10,752 bases of DNA from an uncultured Flavobacteriaceae bacterium (GTDB taxonomy: Bacteria; Bacteroidota; Bacteroidia; Flavobacteriales; Flavobacteriaceae): contig CAJXEG010000032.1 of NCBI GenBank assembly GCA_913052425.1, forward strand, positions 1 to 10,752, given 5' to 3'. The notes below the pieces were generated by a model. The model was not told where the DNA came from. It saw only the letters and a program-made list of their open reading frames with translations, and made no database searches. How positions within the stretch are numbered: position 1 is the first letter of the stretch; each line of letters starts with the position of its first letter. Below are positions 1 through 9,044 of this stretch, piece by piece. The position numbers were made by a program, and so were the translations under genes.

Positions 1-2
1 GC

Positions 3-71
3 GATAAGGAGTTTGACCGCCGGACTTTTGGTAATTTCCGATTCGTTCCTCTTCTAAAGGATAAGAGTTAG
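3..71 (+). CDS. possible C-terminal end of a convergent gene (partial)
   Basis: An open frame enters from the left edge and gives 22 codons before a TAG stop at 69-71, ending in FVPLLKDKS. The residues are mixed and charged, as a real C-terminus would be, and the stop overlaps the smpB stop codon tail to tail. On the minus strand no frame has a usable start codon between the smpB stop and the window edge, so a gene immediately downstream of smpB would have to be convergent or lie further left. Twenty-two open codons can occur by chance, so this is only a candidate. No family is recognisable. Confidence 0.22.
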   Translation, partial: DKEFDRRTFGNFRFVPLLKDKS

Positions 72-532
72 CTTTTGTTAAAACTTTTTTTTACCCGATC
101 CAAATCCCTTTTGTTGTCCCGGTCTTTAAGGGTTTCTCTTTTGTCATACAATTTTTTCCCCCGTGCCAAAGCGATCAGCATTTTGGCAAAGCCTTTTTCG
201 TTGATAAAGAGTTTTAGGGGAACGATGGTCAGCCCTGTATTTCTTACCTCCTTGTTCAGTTTTTTGAGTTCTCTTTTGTTGAGTAAAAGCTTTCTACTCC
301 CCCGAGGGCGGTGGTTGAAACGGGTGCCAAAGGCATACTCTTCAATGTACATGTTTACCACAAAGAGTTCCCCTTTTTCGTTGAATTCACAAAAACTTTC
401 TGCAATAGATGCCTTGCTGTTTCGAATCGATTTAATCTCCGTTCCCGTCAATACAATCCCGGCGGTAAATTGATCGAGGATCTCGTATTCAAACCGCGCT
501 TTTTTGTTTTGTATGTTGATCCGCTTTTGCAC
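68..532 (-). CDS. smpB: SsrA-binding protein SmpB
   Basis: SmpB binds tmRNA (SsrA) and brings it to ribosomes stalled on broken mRNA, so that the nascent chain is tagged for degradation and the ribosome is released. It acts in the cytoplasm. The 154 residues match the usual family length of 150-160. Visible family signatures are [13 protein letters not shown] at 25-37 in the OB-fold core, [12 protein letters not shown] at 73-84, KGFAK followed by [14 protein letters not shown] at about 113-133, and a basic C-terminal tail after KDRDNKRD that would enter the decoding centre. The start codon is GTG. An in-frame TGA lies two codons upstream and there is no ATG near the N-terminus, so GTG at 530-532 is the only sensible start. 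A TAACTTTG box ends 4 bases before it, which would make the transcript leaderless or nearly so. The gene follows clpB on the same strand after 205 bases and probably has its own promoter. Confidence 0.97.
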   Translation of the reverse strand: MQKRINIQNKKARFEYEILDQFTAGIVLTGTEIKSIRNSKASIAESFCEFNEKGELFVVNMYIEEYAFGTRFNHRPRGSRKLLLNKRELKKLNKEVRNTGLTIVPLKLFINEKGFAKMLIALARGKKLYDKRETLKDRDNKRDLDRVKKSFNKS

Positions 533-536
533 CCTT

Positions 537-544
537 CAAAGTTA
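537..544 (-). promoter_or_regulatory. possible -7 promoter box of smpB
   Basis: Read on the minus strand, these bases are TAACTTTG, an exact match to the Bacteroidota -7 consensus TAnnTTTG. The box ends 4 bases before the GTG of smpB, so transcription would begin at or within a base or two of the start codon. No TTTG or TTG is seen at the expected distance of about 19-21 bases upstream, so the match could be chance in AT-rich DNA. Confidence 0.3.
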
Positions 545-612
545 CAACTTATTACATGATGGATGTACCTATCTGAATTGATGCGTACAAATGAGTATTA
601 ATGCTCAATTAA

Positions 613-731
613 GAATTATGAATTACGAATTATATCCGTCTGATCTATCTGCCACAGGCACACGAAAGATTGACTTTATCGAATCTTTGATTTAGTGCGC
701 TAGAGGAGGTTCGTACCGTAATTCGTAATTG
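613..731. repeat. inverted-repeat element with 7-base periodic arms
   Basis: The left arm holds three tandem copies of a 7-base unit GAATTAY at 613-633. The right arm holds two units in the opposite orientation, GTAATTC and GTAATTG, at 718-731. The core AATTACGAATTA at 621-632 is the exact reverse complement of TAATTCGTAATT at 719-730, leaving an 86-base spacer. The spacer contains a small hairpin: AAAGATT at 665-671 pairs with AATCTTT at 682-688. There is no open reading frame of note. The right arm ends 6 bases from the clpB stop codon. This looks like a small non-autonomous palindromic repeat or MITE-like insertion; no clear target-site duplication is visible. It could also form a long-stem structure at the 3' end of the clpB transcript. 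Confidence 0.55.
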
Positions 732-737
732 ATTCAT

Positions 738-3344
<2,607 letters not shown>

Positions 3345-3435
3345 GGCGATTTTTTGATGTATTGATCAAGATTTATTCCACCTACGGATTAGCGCCGAAT
3401 TGTCCGGTTTAGACCTTAAAAAGCTGACAAACTGT

Positions 3436-4944
3436 CTATTTTTGGGTTGAATTTTCCATTTCCATCCAAACACCATTGAGTCCATCGATGATGTCTGAGG
3501 CCAACATAAAAGGAGGGGAGAGGAATTGACGCTGAAGGTCGGCGGCTCTTCCGTGGGTATAGACCCCCAACAGTGCTGCAGCTTCTGGGGTATAGTCTTT
3601 GGCCAAAAGTCCGCCAATGATACCCGTCAATACATCTCCACTGCCTCCCGTGGCCATACCGGTATTGCCGCTGCTGTTGAACCAAATATTTCCATCGGGT
3701 AGTGCGATGCCCGTATGGGCACCTTTTAAAACACAAATGAGTTGGTGTTTTTGAACGAAGTGACGAAGGCGTTCTAATTTATCCTTATCGTTTTCCCATG
3801 GTCCTACCAATCTTTCAAATTCTTTGGGATGGGGGGTGAGTATGGTGTTTGGTGGGAGTTTATCGATCCATTCCGGGTGGGCAGCAATCAGATTGATGGC
3901 ATCTGCATCGATGACCATTTGAGTTGTACCTGAAGCCAAGACAGATTGTAAATAATCTTTGGTTTCTGCTGCAGTTCCAATGCCCGGTCCCATTGCAATA
4001 ACCTTATATTCTAGTCCATAATAACCTGATATTGAATGAATACCATTATTTATTTCAATCATACCTTCCGGAATAGAGGTTTGTAAGATCTCTATTCCAC
4101 ATCGTGGGGTGAGTACCGATAATTTTCCGACTCCTGTTCTGAGTCCTGCTTTTGCGGCCAATACTGCAGCTCCCATTTTGCCTCTACTTCCGGCGATCAA
4201 CAAGAGGTGTCCGTTGTTGCCTTTGTGATCAAATTTTTTGGGAGATTTAAAATGGCTTTTTGCTGTTTTCGGTGTGAGATAATGATAGGGAGTCTGAACT
4301 TTATCCAAATAGGAGGGTAAAATTTCAATGTCTAACAGATGAAAACAACCGGCTTTTTCACCACATTCGGGCAAAAGGAAGGCCAATTTGGGCATTTGAA
4401 AACTGAGGGTGTGCGTGGCCTTAACAATTCCATCAAATGAATTGTCGGTATTAAAATCCGAAAAAAGTCCTGAGGGTGTGTCGATGGAAATAACTTTATT
4501 GGGCAGTGCATTGAGGGTTTGAATGATTTTTTTTAACATTCCCTCTAGCGGTCGGTTGAGTCCGGTTCCCAGCAAGGCATCGATAAGGATGACCTCACCG
4601 GGAGGGGAAGAAAGCACCTCAGGGGTGAGTTTTATGATTTCCTTTTCTTTGATTCTTTTTCTGTTTTGTGAATAGTCTTTACTGGGCTTTTGGCCCAGAG
4701 GATATTCAAACAGCCTACAGGGATATTTTTTTTCGGTCAGCAAGCGGTAGAGTGCCAGTCCATCCCCACCGTTGTTTCCCGTTCCACAGATCAGCCAAAA
4801 GGGCCGGTCGTTGTCATAGCGTTCGATGATCCAATCCATACAGGCTTTTGCGGCCCTTTCCATTAATGCAATGGAGGAAATGGGTTCCAGCGCGAGGGTT
4901 TGGCGATCCGCCTCCCGGATTTGGGATTGATGTAGGATTTTCAT
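3436..4944 (-). CDS. nnr: bifunctional NAD(P)HX epimerase / ADP-dependent NAD(P)HX dehydratase
   Basis: This fused repair enzyme interconverts the R and S forms of hydrated NADH and NADPH (N-terminal YjeF_N/NnrE domain) and dehydrates the S form back to active cofactor using ADP (C-terminal carbohydrate-kinase-like NnrD domain). With the ATG start it has 502 residues, as expected for the fusion. The epimerase part shows CGTGNNGGDGL at 53-63 and DALLGTG at 122-128. The dehydratase part begins near HKGNNGHLLLIAGS at about 240 and shows MGPGIG at 318-323, DADAIN at 346-351, LTPHPKEF at 369-376, LKGAHT at 406-411 and NTGMATGGSGDVL at 427-439 with the likely catalytic Asp at 437. A TTG lies directly before the ATG and could add one residue, but ATG at 4942-4944 is preferred. 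The gene is divergent from glyA across a region rich in palindromes. No residue loss is visible. Confidence 0.96.
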   Translation of the reverse strand: MKILHQSQIREADRQTLALEPISSIALMERAAKACMDWIIERYDNDRPFWLICGTGNNGGDGLALYRLLTEKKYPCRLFEYPLGQKPSKDYSQNRKRIKEKEIIKLTPEVLSSPPGEVILIDALLGTGLNRPLEGMLKKIIQTLNALPNKVISIDTPSGLFSDFNTDNSFDGIVKATHTLSFQMPKLAFLLPECGEKAGCFHLLDIEILPSYLDKVQTPYHYLTPKTAKSHFKSPKKFDHKGNNGHLLLIAGSRGKMGAAVLAAKAGLRTGVGKLSVLTPRCGIEILQTSIPEGMIEINNGIHSISGYYGLEYKVIAMGPGIGTAAETKDYLQSVLASGTTQMVIDADAINLIAAHPEWIDKLPPNTILTPHPKEFERLVGPWENDKDKLERLRHFVQKHQLICVLKGAHTGIALPDGNIWFNSSGNTGMATGGSGDVLTGIIGGLLAKDYTPEAAALLGVYTHGRAADLQRQFLSPPFMLASDIIDGLNGVWMEMENSTQK

Positions 4945-4963
4945 CAATTTTAAATTTAAAAAT

Positions 4964-5100
4964 TTGATAAGTTATCAAGGTTTGGTTCTTGATAAATATT
5001 GTTTAAGCAACTGTTTTTCAGCCTATTATTTGTCGGCAGTTGGGTTTTGTTCTAAACTGTTTAAAATATTTGAATTTTAATTTAGTAATAAATTATCAAG
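4964..5100. promoter_or_regulatory. cluster of TTATCAAG half-sites in the nnr/glyA divergent region
   Basis: The 8-base word TTATCAAG or its 7-base core occurs four times in 137 bases with alternating orientation: TTGATAA at 4964-4970, TTATCAAG at 4972-4979, CTTGATAA at 4988-4995 and TTATCAAG at 5093-5100. The first two form a perfect 15-base palindrome, TTGATAA-G-TTATCAA. The second and third form a perfect inverted repeat of 8 bases with an 8-base spacer. The 12-base string TTATCAAGGTTT recurs directly at 4972-4983 and 5093-5104. The last copy lies 15 bases upstream of the probable glyA -7 box, where the -33 element would sit. The arrangement suggests operators for an unidentified dimeric regulator of nnr, glyA or both. 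The regulator cannot be named from the sequence. Confidence 0.45.
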
Positions 5101-5115
5101 GTTTTATTAAAACTG

Positions 5116-5123
5116 TATTTTTG
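5116..5123 (+). promoter_or_regulatory. probable -7 promoter box of glyA
   Basis: TATTTTTG matches the Bacteroidota -7 consensus TAnnTTTG exactly. It ends 20 bases before the glyA ATG, leaving a 5' leader of roughly 15 bases that contains AAGGA at 5136-5140, a weak ribosome-binding-like stretch 3 bases before the ATG. No clear TTTG is present at -33; a TTATCAAG copy occupies that place instead. Confidence 0.45.
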
Positions 5124-5143
5124 TTGTTCAATTTTAAGGAACG

Positions 5144-6421
5144 ATGACAGCACGAGACACAACTATTTTTGATTTGATCGATTCAGAAGAGCAACGTCAG
5201 TTGAATGGTATTGAGTTGATTGCCTCTGAAAACTTTACCAGCCAAGCCGTAATGGAGGCTACGGGATCGGTATTGACCAACAAATATGCAGAGGGTTACC
5301 CCGGCAAACGCTACTATGGTGGATGTGAGGTGGTGGATCAAATAGAACAAATTGCGATAGATCGCGCCAAGGAGTTATTCGGCGCAGCCTATGCCAACGT
5401 ACAGCCGCATTCGGGTTCTCAAGCCAATACTGCGGTATTTCACGCTTTTTTAAAGCCCGGAGATAAGATATTGGGATTTGATCTGTCTCATGGTGGACAT
5501 TTGACCCATGGTTCTCCCGTCAATTTTTCCGGTCGCTTGTACAAAGCCCACTTTTATGGTGTGCAGCAAGATACGGGAAGATTGGATTACCATAATATTT
5601 TGGCCATTGCCAAGGAAGTGGAACCTCAAATGATCATCGCAGGGGCTTCGGCCTATTCGAGAGACATTGATTTTAAAAAGTTTCGGGCCATTGCGGATGA
5701 AGTAGGTGCTTTTTTATTGGCTGATATTTCGCATCCCTCAGGAATGATCGCCACTGGATTACTTTCCGACCCCATTCCCCATTGTCATGTGGTGACCTCA
5801 ACAACGCACAAGACCCTTAGAGGGCCTAGAGGAGGACTGATCTTGATGGGAGAGGATTTTGATAATCCATTCGGTATTGCGCTGAAAAACGGTGCTTTAC
5901 GAAAAATGTCCCATTTGTTGGATATGGCCGTTTTTCCGGGTAATCAGGGAGGTCCCCTGGAGCATGTAGTAGGAGCCAAGGCAGTGGCTTTTGGAGAAGC
6001 TCTTCAACCTGAATTTAAAGCCTATATGGAACAGGTTAAAAAGAATGCCAATGCAATGGCGGAGGCCTTTGTCAAAAGAGGTTATCACTTGATCTCGGGG
6101 GGAACTGACAATCATATGATGTTGATCGATTTGCGAAACAAGGACATTACTGGAAAAGCAGCAGAGCAGGCCCTGGTCAAGGCGGAGATCACGGCCAACA
6201 AAAATATGGTTCCTTTTGATGATAAATCCCCCTTTGTGACCTCCGGTATCCGATTTGGTTCGGCTGCTGTGACTACTCGTGGATTAAAAGAGGCAGATAT
6301 GGAGACCATTGTAGACTTTATTGATCGCGTAATTTCCAATCCCGAAGATCAGGAAAGTATTGAAGCTGTCGCAAAAGACGTCAATAAATTGATGGAGGGA
6401 AGACCGCTTTTTGCCTATTAA
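5144..6421 (+). CDS. glyA: serine hydroxymethyltransferase
   Basis: GlyA is a cytoplasmic PLP enzyme that converts serine and tetrahydrofolate to glycine and 5,10-methylenetetrahydrofolate, the main entry of one-carbon units for purine, thymidylate and methionine synthesis. The 425 residues are within the usual bacterial range (about 415-435). Signatures include [11 protein letters not shown] at 23-33, [15 protein letters not shown] at 46-60, [10 protein letters not shown] at 86-95, the PLP-binding Asp in LADISHPSG at 192-200, and the Schiff-base lysine K223 in [19 protein letters not shown] at 265-271 and [14 protein letters not shown] at 367-380, with the carboxylate-binding arginine, are also present. 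The ATG is preceded by AAGGA and a plausible promoter box. The gene appears monocistronic: it is divergent from nnr and followed by 298 non-coding bases. Confidence 0.98.
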   Translation: MTARDTTIFDLIDSEEQRQLNGIELIASENFTSQAVMEATGSVLTNKYAEGYPGKRYYGGCEVVDQIEQIAIDRAKELFGAAYANVQPHSGSQANTAVFHAFLKPGDKILGFDLSHGGHLTHGSPVNFSGRLYKAHFYGVQQDTGRLDYHNILAIAKEVEPQMIIAGASAYSRDIDFKKFRAIADEVGAFLLADISHPSGMIATGLLSDPIPHCHVVTSTTHKTLRGPRGGLILMGEDFDNPFGIALKNGALRKMSHLLDMAVFPGNQGGPLEHVVGAKAVAFGEALQPEFKAYMEQVKKNANAMAEAFVKRGYHLISGGTDNHMMLIDLRNKDITGKAAEQALVKAEITANKNMVPFDDKSPFVTSGIRFGSAAVTTRGLKEADMETIVDFIDRVISNPEDQESIEAVAKDVNKLMEGRPLFAY

Positions 6422-6719
6422 TACTTTTGTTGAGTTTTAAAAAGGCTGATTTTTACAAATAAAGTAATTAGTCACTACAATTACAGGATAAAACAAGATA
6501 GAAATCAAATCCTTTTCAGTTTAAATTTGAATAAATTTAATCAAGACCAGCAAAAAAAATTTAAATATTTGATGCAAGTGTTGGTCAATGAGTAGTGACT
6601 GATTTCAATGGGATTATAGACCTGTTAAATTCTTTTCATTCAGTACCCGTAATTACATTTATCATTAGTGCCCACTTTTTTTGATAGTTTTAGTAAATTG
6701 TAGAAAAAAATAGTAAAAG
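6422..6719. other. AT-rich intergenic region between glyA and the cytochrome operon
   Basis: No convincing gene lies in these 298 bases. Just after the glyA stop, TAAAAA at 6438-6443 can pair with TTTTTA at 6450-6455 around a 6-base loop; this A/T-only stem is a weak terminator candidate. A 9-base inverted repeat, AGTCACTAC at 6470-6478 and GTAGTGACT at 6592-6600, encloses a very AT-rich stretch. The region must also hold the promoter for the downstream operon. The best box I see is TACATTTA at 6654-6661, one mismatch from TAnnTTTG, which is not strong enough to call. Confidence 0.4.
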
Positions 6720-9041
6720 TTGAAAAAATTTACACCCTTATTGTATTTCTTAGGAGCCTTTGTTTTGGCCTTGGGCGTAAAGTACTTTTTTAAAGATCAA
6801 CCCAAAAGCCAAACCCAAGACCTGGTGGCCTCTTTAGATGTAGAAAACACCGATGGCTCTTTACCTGAGCTAATCAGCTATAACTTTGATGTAAAACCGA
6901 TTCTCTCGGATAAATGTTACACCTGCCATGGCCCGGATCCCAAATCTGTAGAGGGCAACCTTAGGCTGGATATTAGCGATAACTGGTACAGATTGAGTGA
7001 AGAGGATGCTAATAAACAGATTATTTTGCCCGGTCATACGAATAAGAGTGAGTTGGTTGACCGGATTCGTTCTACCCGAGCCTCTCACCAAATGCCTCCA
7101 CCGGAATCCAATTTAGTATTGACCGAAAGAGAGAAAAAAATCATCGAAAGATGGATCGAACAGGGTGCTGAATGGGATACCCATTGGGCCTATAACCCTC
7201 CTGTAAAAAGTGACCCTCCATCACATGAATTTAGTGCATGGAGCACCCAAACCATTGACCGCTTTGTTGCCCATCAAATGGACAAAAAGGGATTAAAACC
7301 GGCGCCCAAGGCACCCAAAGAGATGCTCCTTCGACGCTTGTATTTCGATCTTACAGGGCTTCCGCCTTCCATCAGCGAAATCGATCATTTCCTTAACGAT
7401 CAGGGCGATGATGCTTATGAAAAAGTGGTGGATCGTTTACTTCAATCCCTTTCCTATGGAGAGCGGATGGCATCGATATGGATGGATATCGCTCGATATG
7501 CCGATACTAACGGCTATCAGGACGATACACAACGTTTTATGTGGCCTTGGCGCGACTGGGTGATCCATGCCTATAATAAAAACCTTCCATACGATGAATT
7601 CGTCAGTTGGCAATTGGCAGGTGACTTACTTCCCGAGCCAACCAAGGAACAAATATTGGCCACAGGATTTAATCGCAATCATATGATCACCCAAGAAGGG
7701 GGTGTGATCGAAGAAGAATACCGAGTAGAATATGTGGCGGATCGGGCGGTAACAACTGCAAAATCATTTATGGGACTGACCATGGAATGTGCGCGTTGTC
7801 ACGACCACAAATACGATGAACTTACCCAAGAAGACTTTTTTAATCTTTACAGCTTTTTCAATCGATTGGAAGAGAAAGGCAGGATCGGTTATCAAGAAGT
7901 CGCTTCGCCCAAAATCAAGTTGAATCAGGAATTGGCCAATTCCGAACTTGCTTTTGTAAGATGGCCCGACAGCATTCCAGAATTGGAGGTGATGGTGATG
8001 GAAGAGGTGGAGGATTTACGCAACACCTATATTCTGAATCGAGGGGCCTATGACGCTCCTACAGAACACGAAGTCGAAGGCGGAATGCCGGATAACATTC
8101 TGAACTTTGACGCCCATTTGCCCAAGAATCGATTGGGGCTTGCGCAGTGGCTTTTTGATCCTAAAAATCCCCTGACGGCAAGAGTAGCCGTTAACAACCT
8201 ATGGCAACAGTTGTTTGGTATGGGGATCGTTGCCACCCCTTCGGATTTTGGAAACCAAGGAGCTTTGCCTACACATCCAAAGTTATTGGATTGGCTGGCC
8301 GTCACTTTTATGGAAGAAGGTTGGGACACCAAAAAGATGCTCAAAAGAATGGTCATGTCTGCTACCTATCAACAATCGAGTAAACCCAGTGCGTTACAGT
8401 TGAGTATTGATCCTAAAAATCAATATTTGTCTGTTTTCCCCAGGCAAAAACTAACGGCCGAGATGATCAGAGATAATGTATTGGTCAGCAGTGACTTGTT
8501 TGTCGATAAAATAGGAGGTCCCAGTGTCAAGCCATATCAGCCACCGGGTTTGTGGGATGAACTGACGGGGGGGAGTACTTCCAACTCCCTCAAGCGCTAC
8601 ATCATGTCAACCGATGGCAATCAGTACCGTAGAAGCCTTTACACCTATTGGAAAAGAACAGTTCCTCCCCCGGGAATGGTTACTTTCGACGCCTCTACCA
8701 GAGACTATTGTACCGTGGAAAGACAGAAAACCAGTACGCCATTACAATCGCTGATCCTCCTCAATGATCCGCAGGTTCAAAACGCCGCTGAGGCCATCGC
8801 TTCAATGATCCTCAACAGTGGAATCAAAAAAGACAAAGAACGTATCATCGAGATCCACCGCCGTATTACAGGAAGAAAACCCACCAAAAAAGCCTTGTCC
8901 GAAATGATGGATTATCTGGATACAGTAGCCGAACTCCACTCGGAAAAAACCGATATGAGTGAAATGGATTTAGAAATGAAAAGCTATAGCTCATTGGCCC
9001 TTTTGATTTATAATTTAGATGAAACTTCACAGAAAAGTTAG
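6720..9041 (+). CDS. exported cytochrome c-like protein with PSCyt1, DUF1549 (PSCyt2) and DUF1553 (PSD1) domains
   Basis: This large extracytoplasmic protein belongs to a family first recognised in Planctomycetes; its reaction is, to my knowledge, undetermined. An N-terminal hydrophobic stretch (about residues 6-24) is a Sec signal or membrane anchor. The planctomycete-type cytochrome c domain follows, with heme motif CYTCH at 66-70 and a candidate Met ligand in MPPP at 125-128. DUF1549 spans roughly 175-385 and includes a second CxxCH, CARCH at 357-361, followed by DHKYD. DUF1553 spans about 466-725 with RLGLAQWLFD, NNLWQQLFG, FPRQKLTAEMIRDN and TPLQSLILLNDP. The 773-residue length is compact: only about 80 residues join DUF1549 to DUF1553, with no LamG-like insert. 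The start is TTG; a TAA lies two codons upstream and the first in-frame ATG falls after the heme motif, so TTG is required. It is the first gene of an operon with the DUF1501 gene 3 bases downstream. Confidence 0.92.
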   Translation: MKKFTPLLYFLGAFVLALGVKYFFKDQPKSQTQDLVASLDVENTDGSLPELISYNFDVKPILSDKCYTCHGPDPKSVEGNLRLDISDNWYRLSEEDANKQIILPGHTNKSELVDRIRSTRASHQMPPPESNLVLTEREKKIIERWIEQGAEWDTHWAYNPPVKSDPPSHEFSAWSTQTIDRFVAHQMDKKGLKPAPKAPKEMLLRRLYFDLTGLPPSISEIDHFLNDQGDDAYEKVVDRLLQSLSYGERMASIWMDIARYADTNGYQDDTQRFMWPWRDWVIHAYNKNLPYDEFVSWQLAGDLLPEPTKEQILATGFNRNHMITQEGGVIEEEYRVEYVADRAVTTAKSFMGLTMECARCHDHKYDELTQEDFFNLYSFFNRLEEKGRIGYQEVASPKIKLNQELANSELAFVRWPDSIPELEVMVMEEVEDLRNTYILNRGAYDAPTEHEVEGGMPDNILNFDAHLPKNRLGLAQWLFDPKNPLTARVAVNNLWQQLFGMGIVATPSDFGNQGALPTHPKLLDWLAVTFMEEGWDTKKMLKRMVMSATYQQSSKPSALQLSIDPKNQYLSVFPRQKLTAEMIRDNVLVSSDLFVDKIGGPSVKPYQPPGLWDELTGGSTSNSLKRYIMSTDGNQYRRSLYTYWKRTVPPPGMVTFDASTRDYCTVERQKTSTPLQSLILLNDPQVQNAAEAIASMILNSGIKKDKERIIEIHRRITGRKPTKKALSEMMDYLDTVAELHSEKTDMSEMDLEMKSYSSLALLIYNLDETSQKS

Positions 9042-9044
9042 GGT

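Noticed and set aside
1..67. A possible minus-strand gene start directly downstream of smpB, reading [18 protein letters not shown] in one frame
   Set aside because: No ATG, GTG or TTG begins this or the other two minus-strand frames in the interval, so no gene can be started here.
613..731. The 7-base tandem repeats as a CRISPR array or as a classical terminator for clpB
   Set aside because: The units are too short and have no spacers, and the inverted arms are 86 bases apart with no G+C-rich stem followed by a T run.
3345..3435. Heat-shock operator or strong promoter in front of clpB
   Set aside because: The 91-base gap holds no CIRCE-like inverted repeat and no TAnnTTTG box on the minus strand; the short GGAT/GTCC-type pairing there is too weak to call a terminator.
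6438..6455. Rho-independent terminator after glyA
   Set aside because: The stem is only six A/T pairs with no G+C content, so it is noted within the intergenic entry but not called as a terminator.
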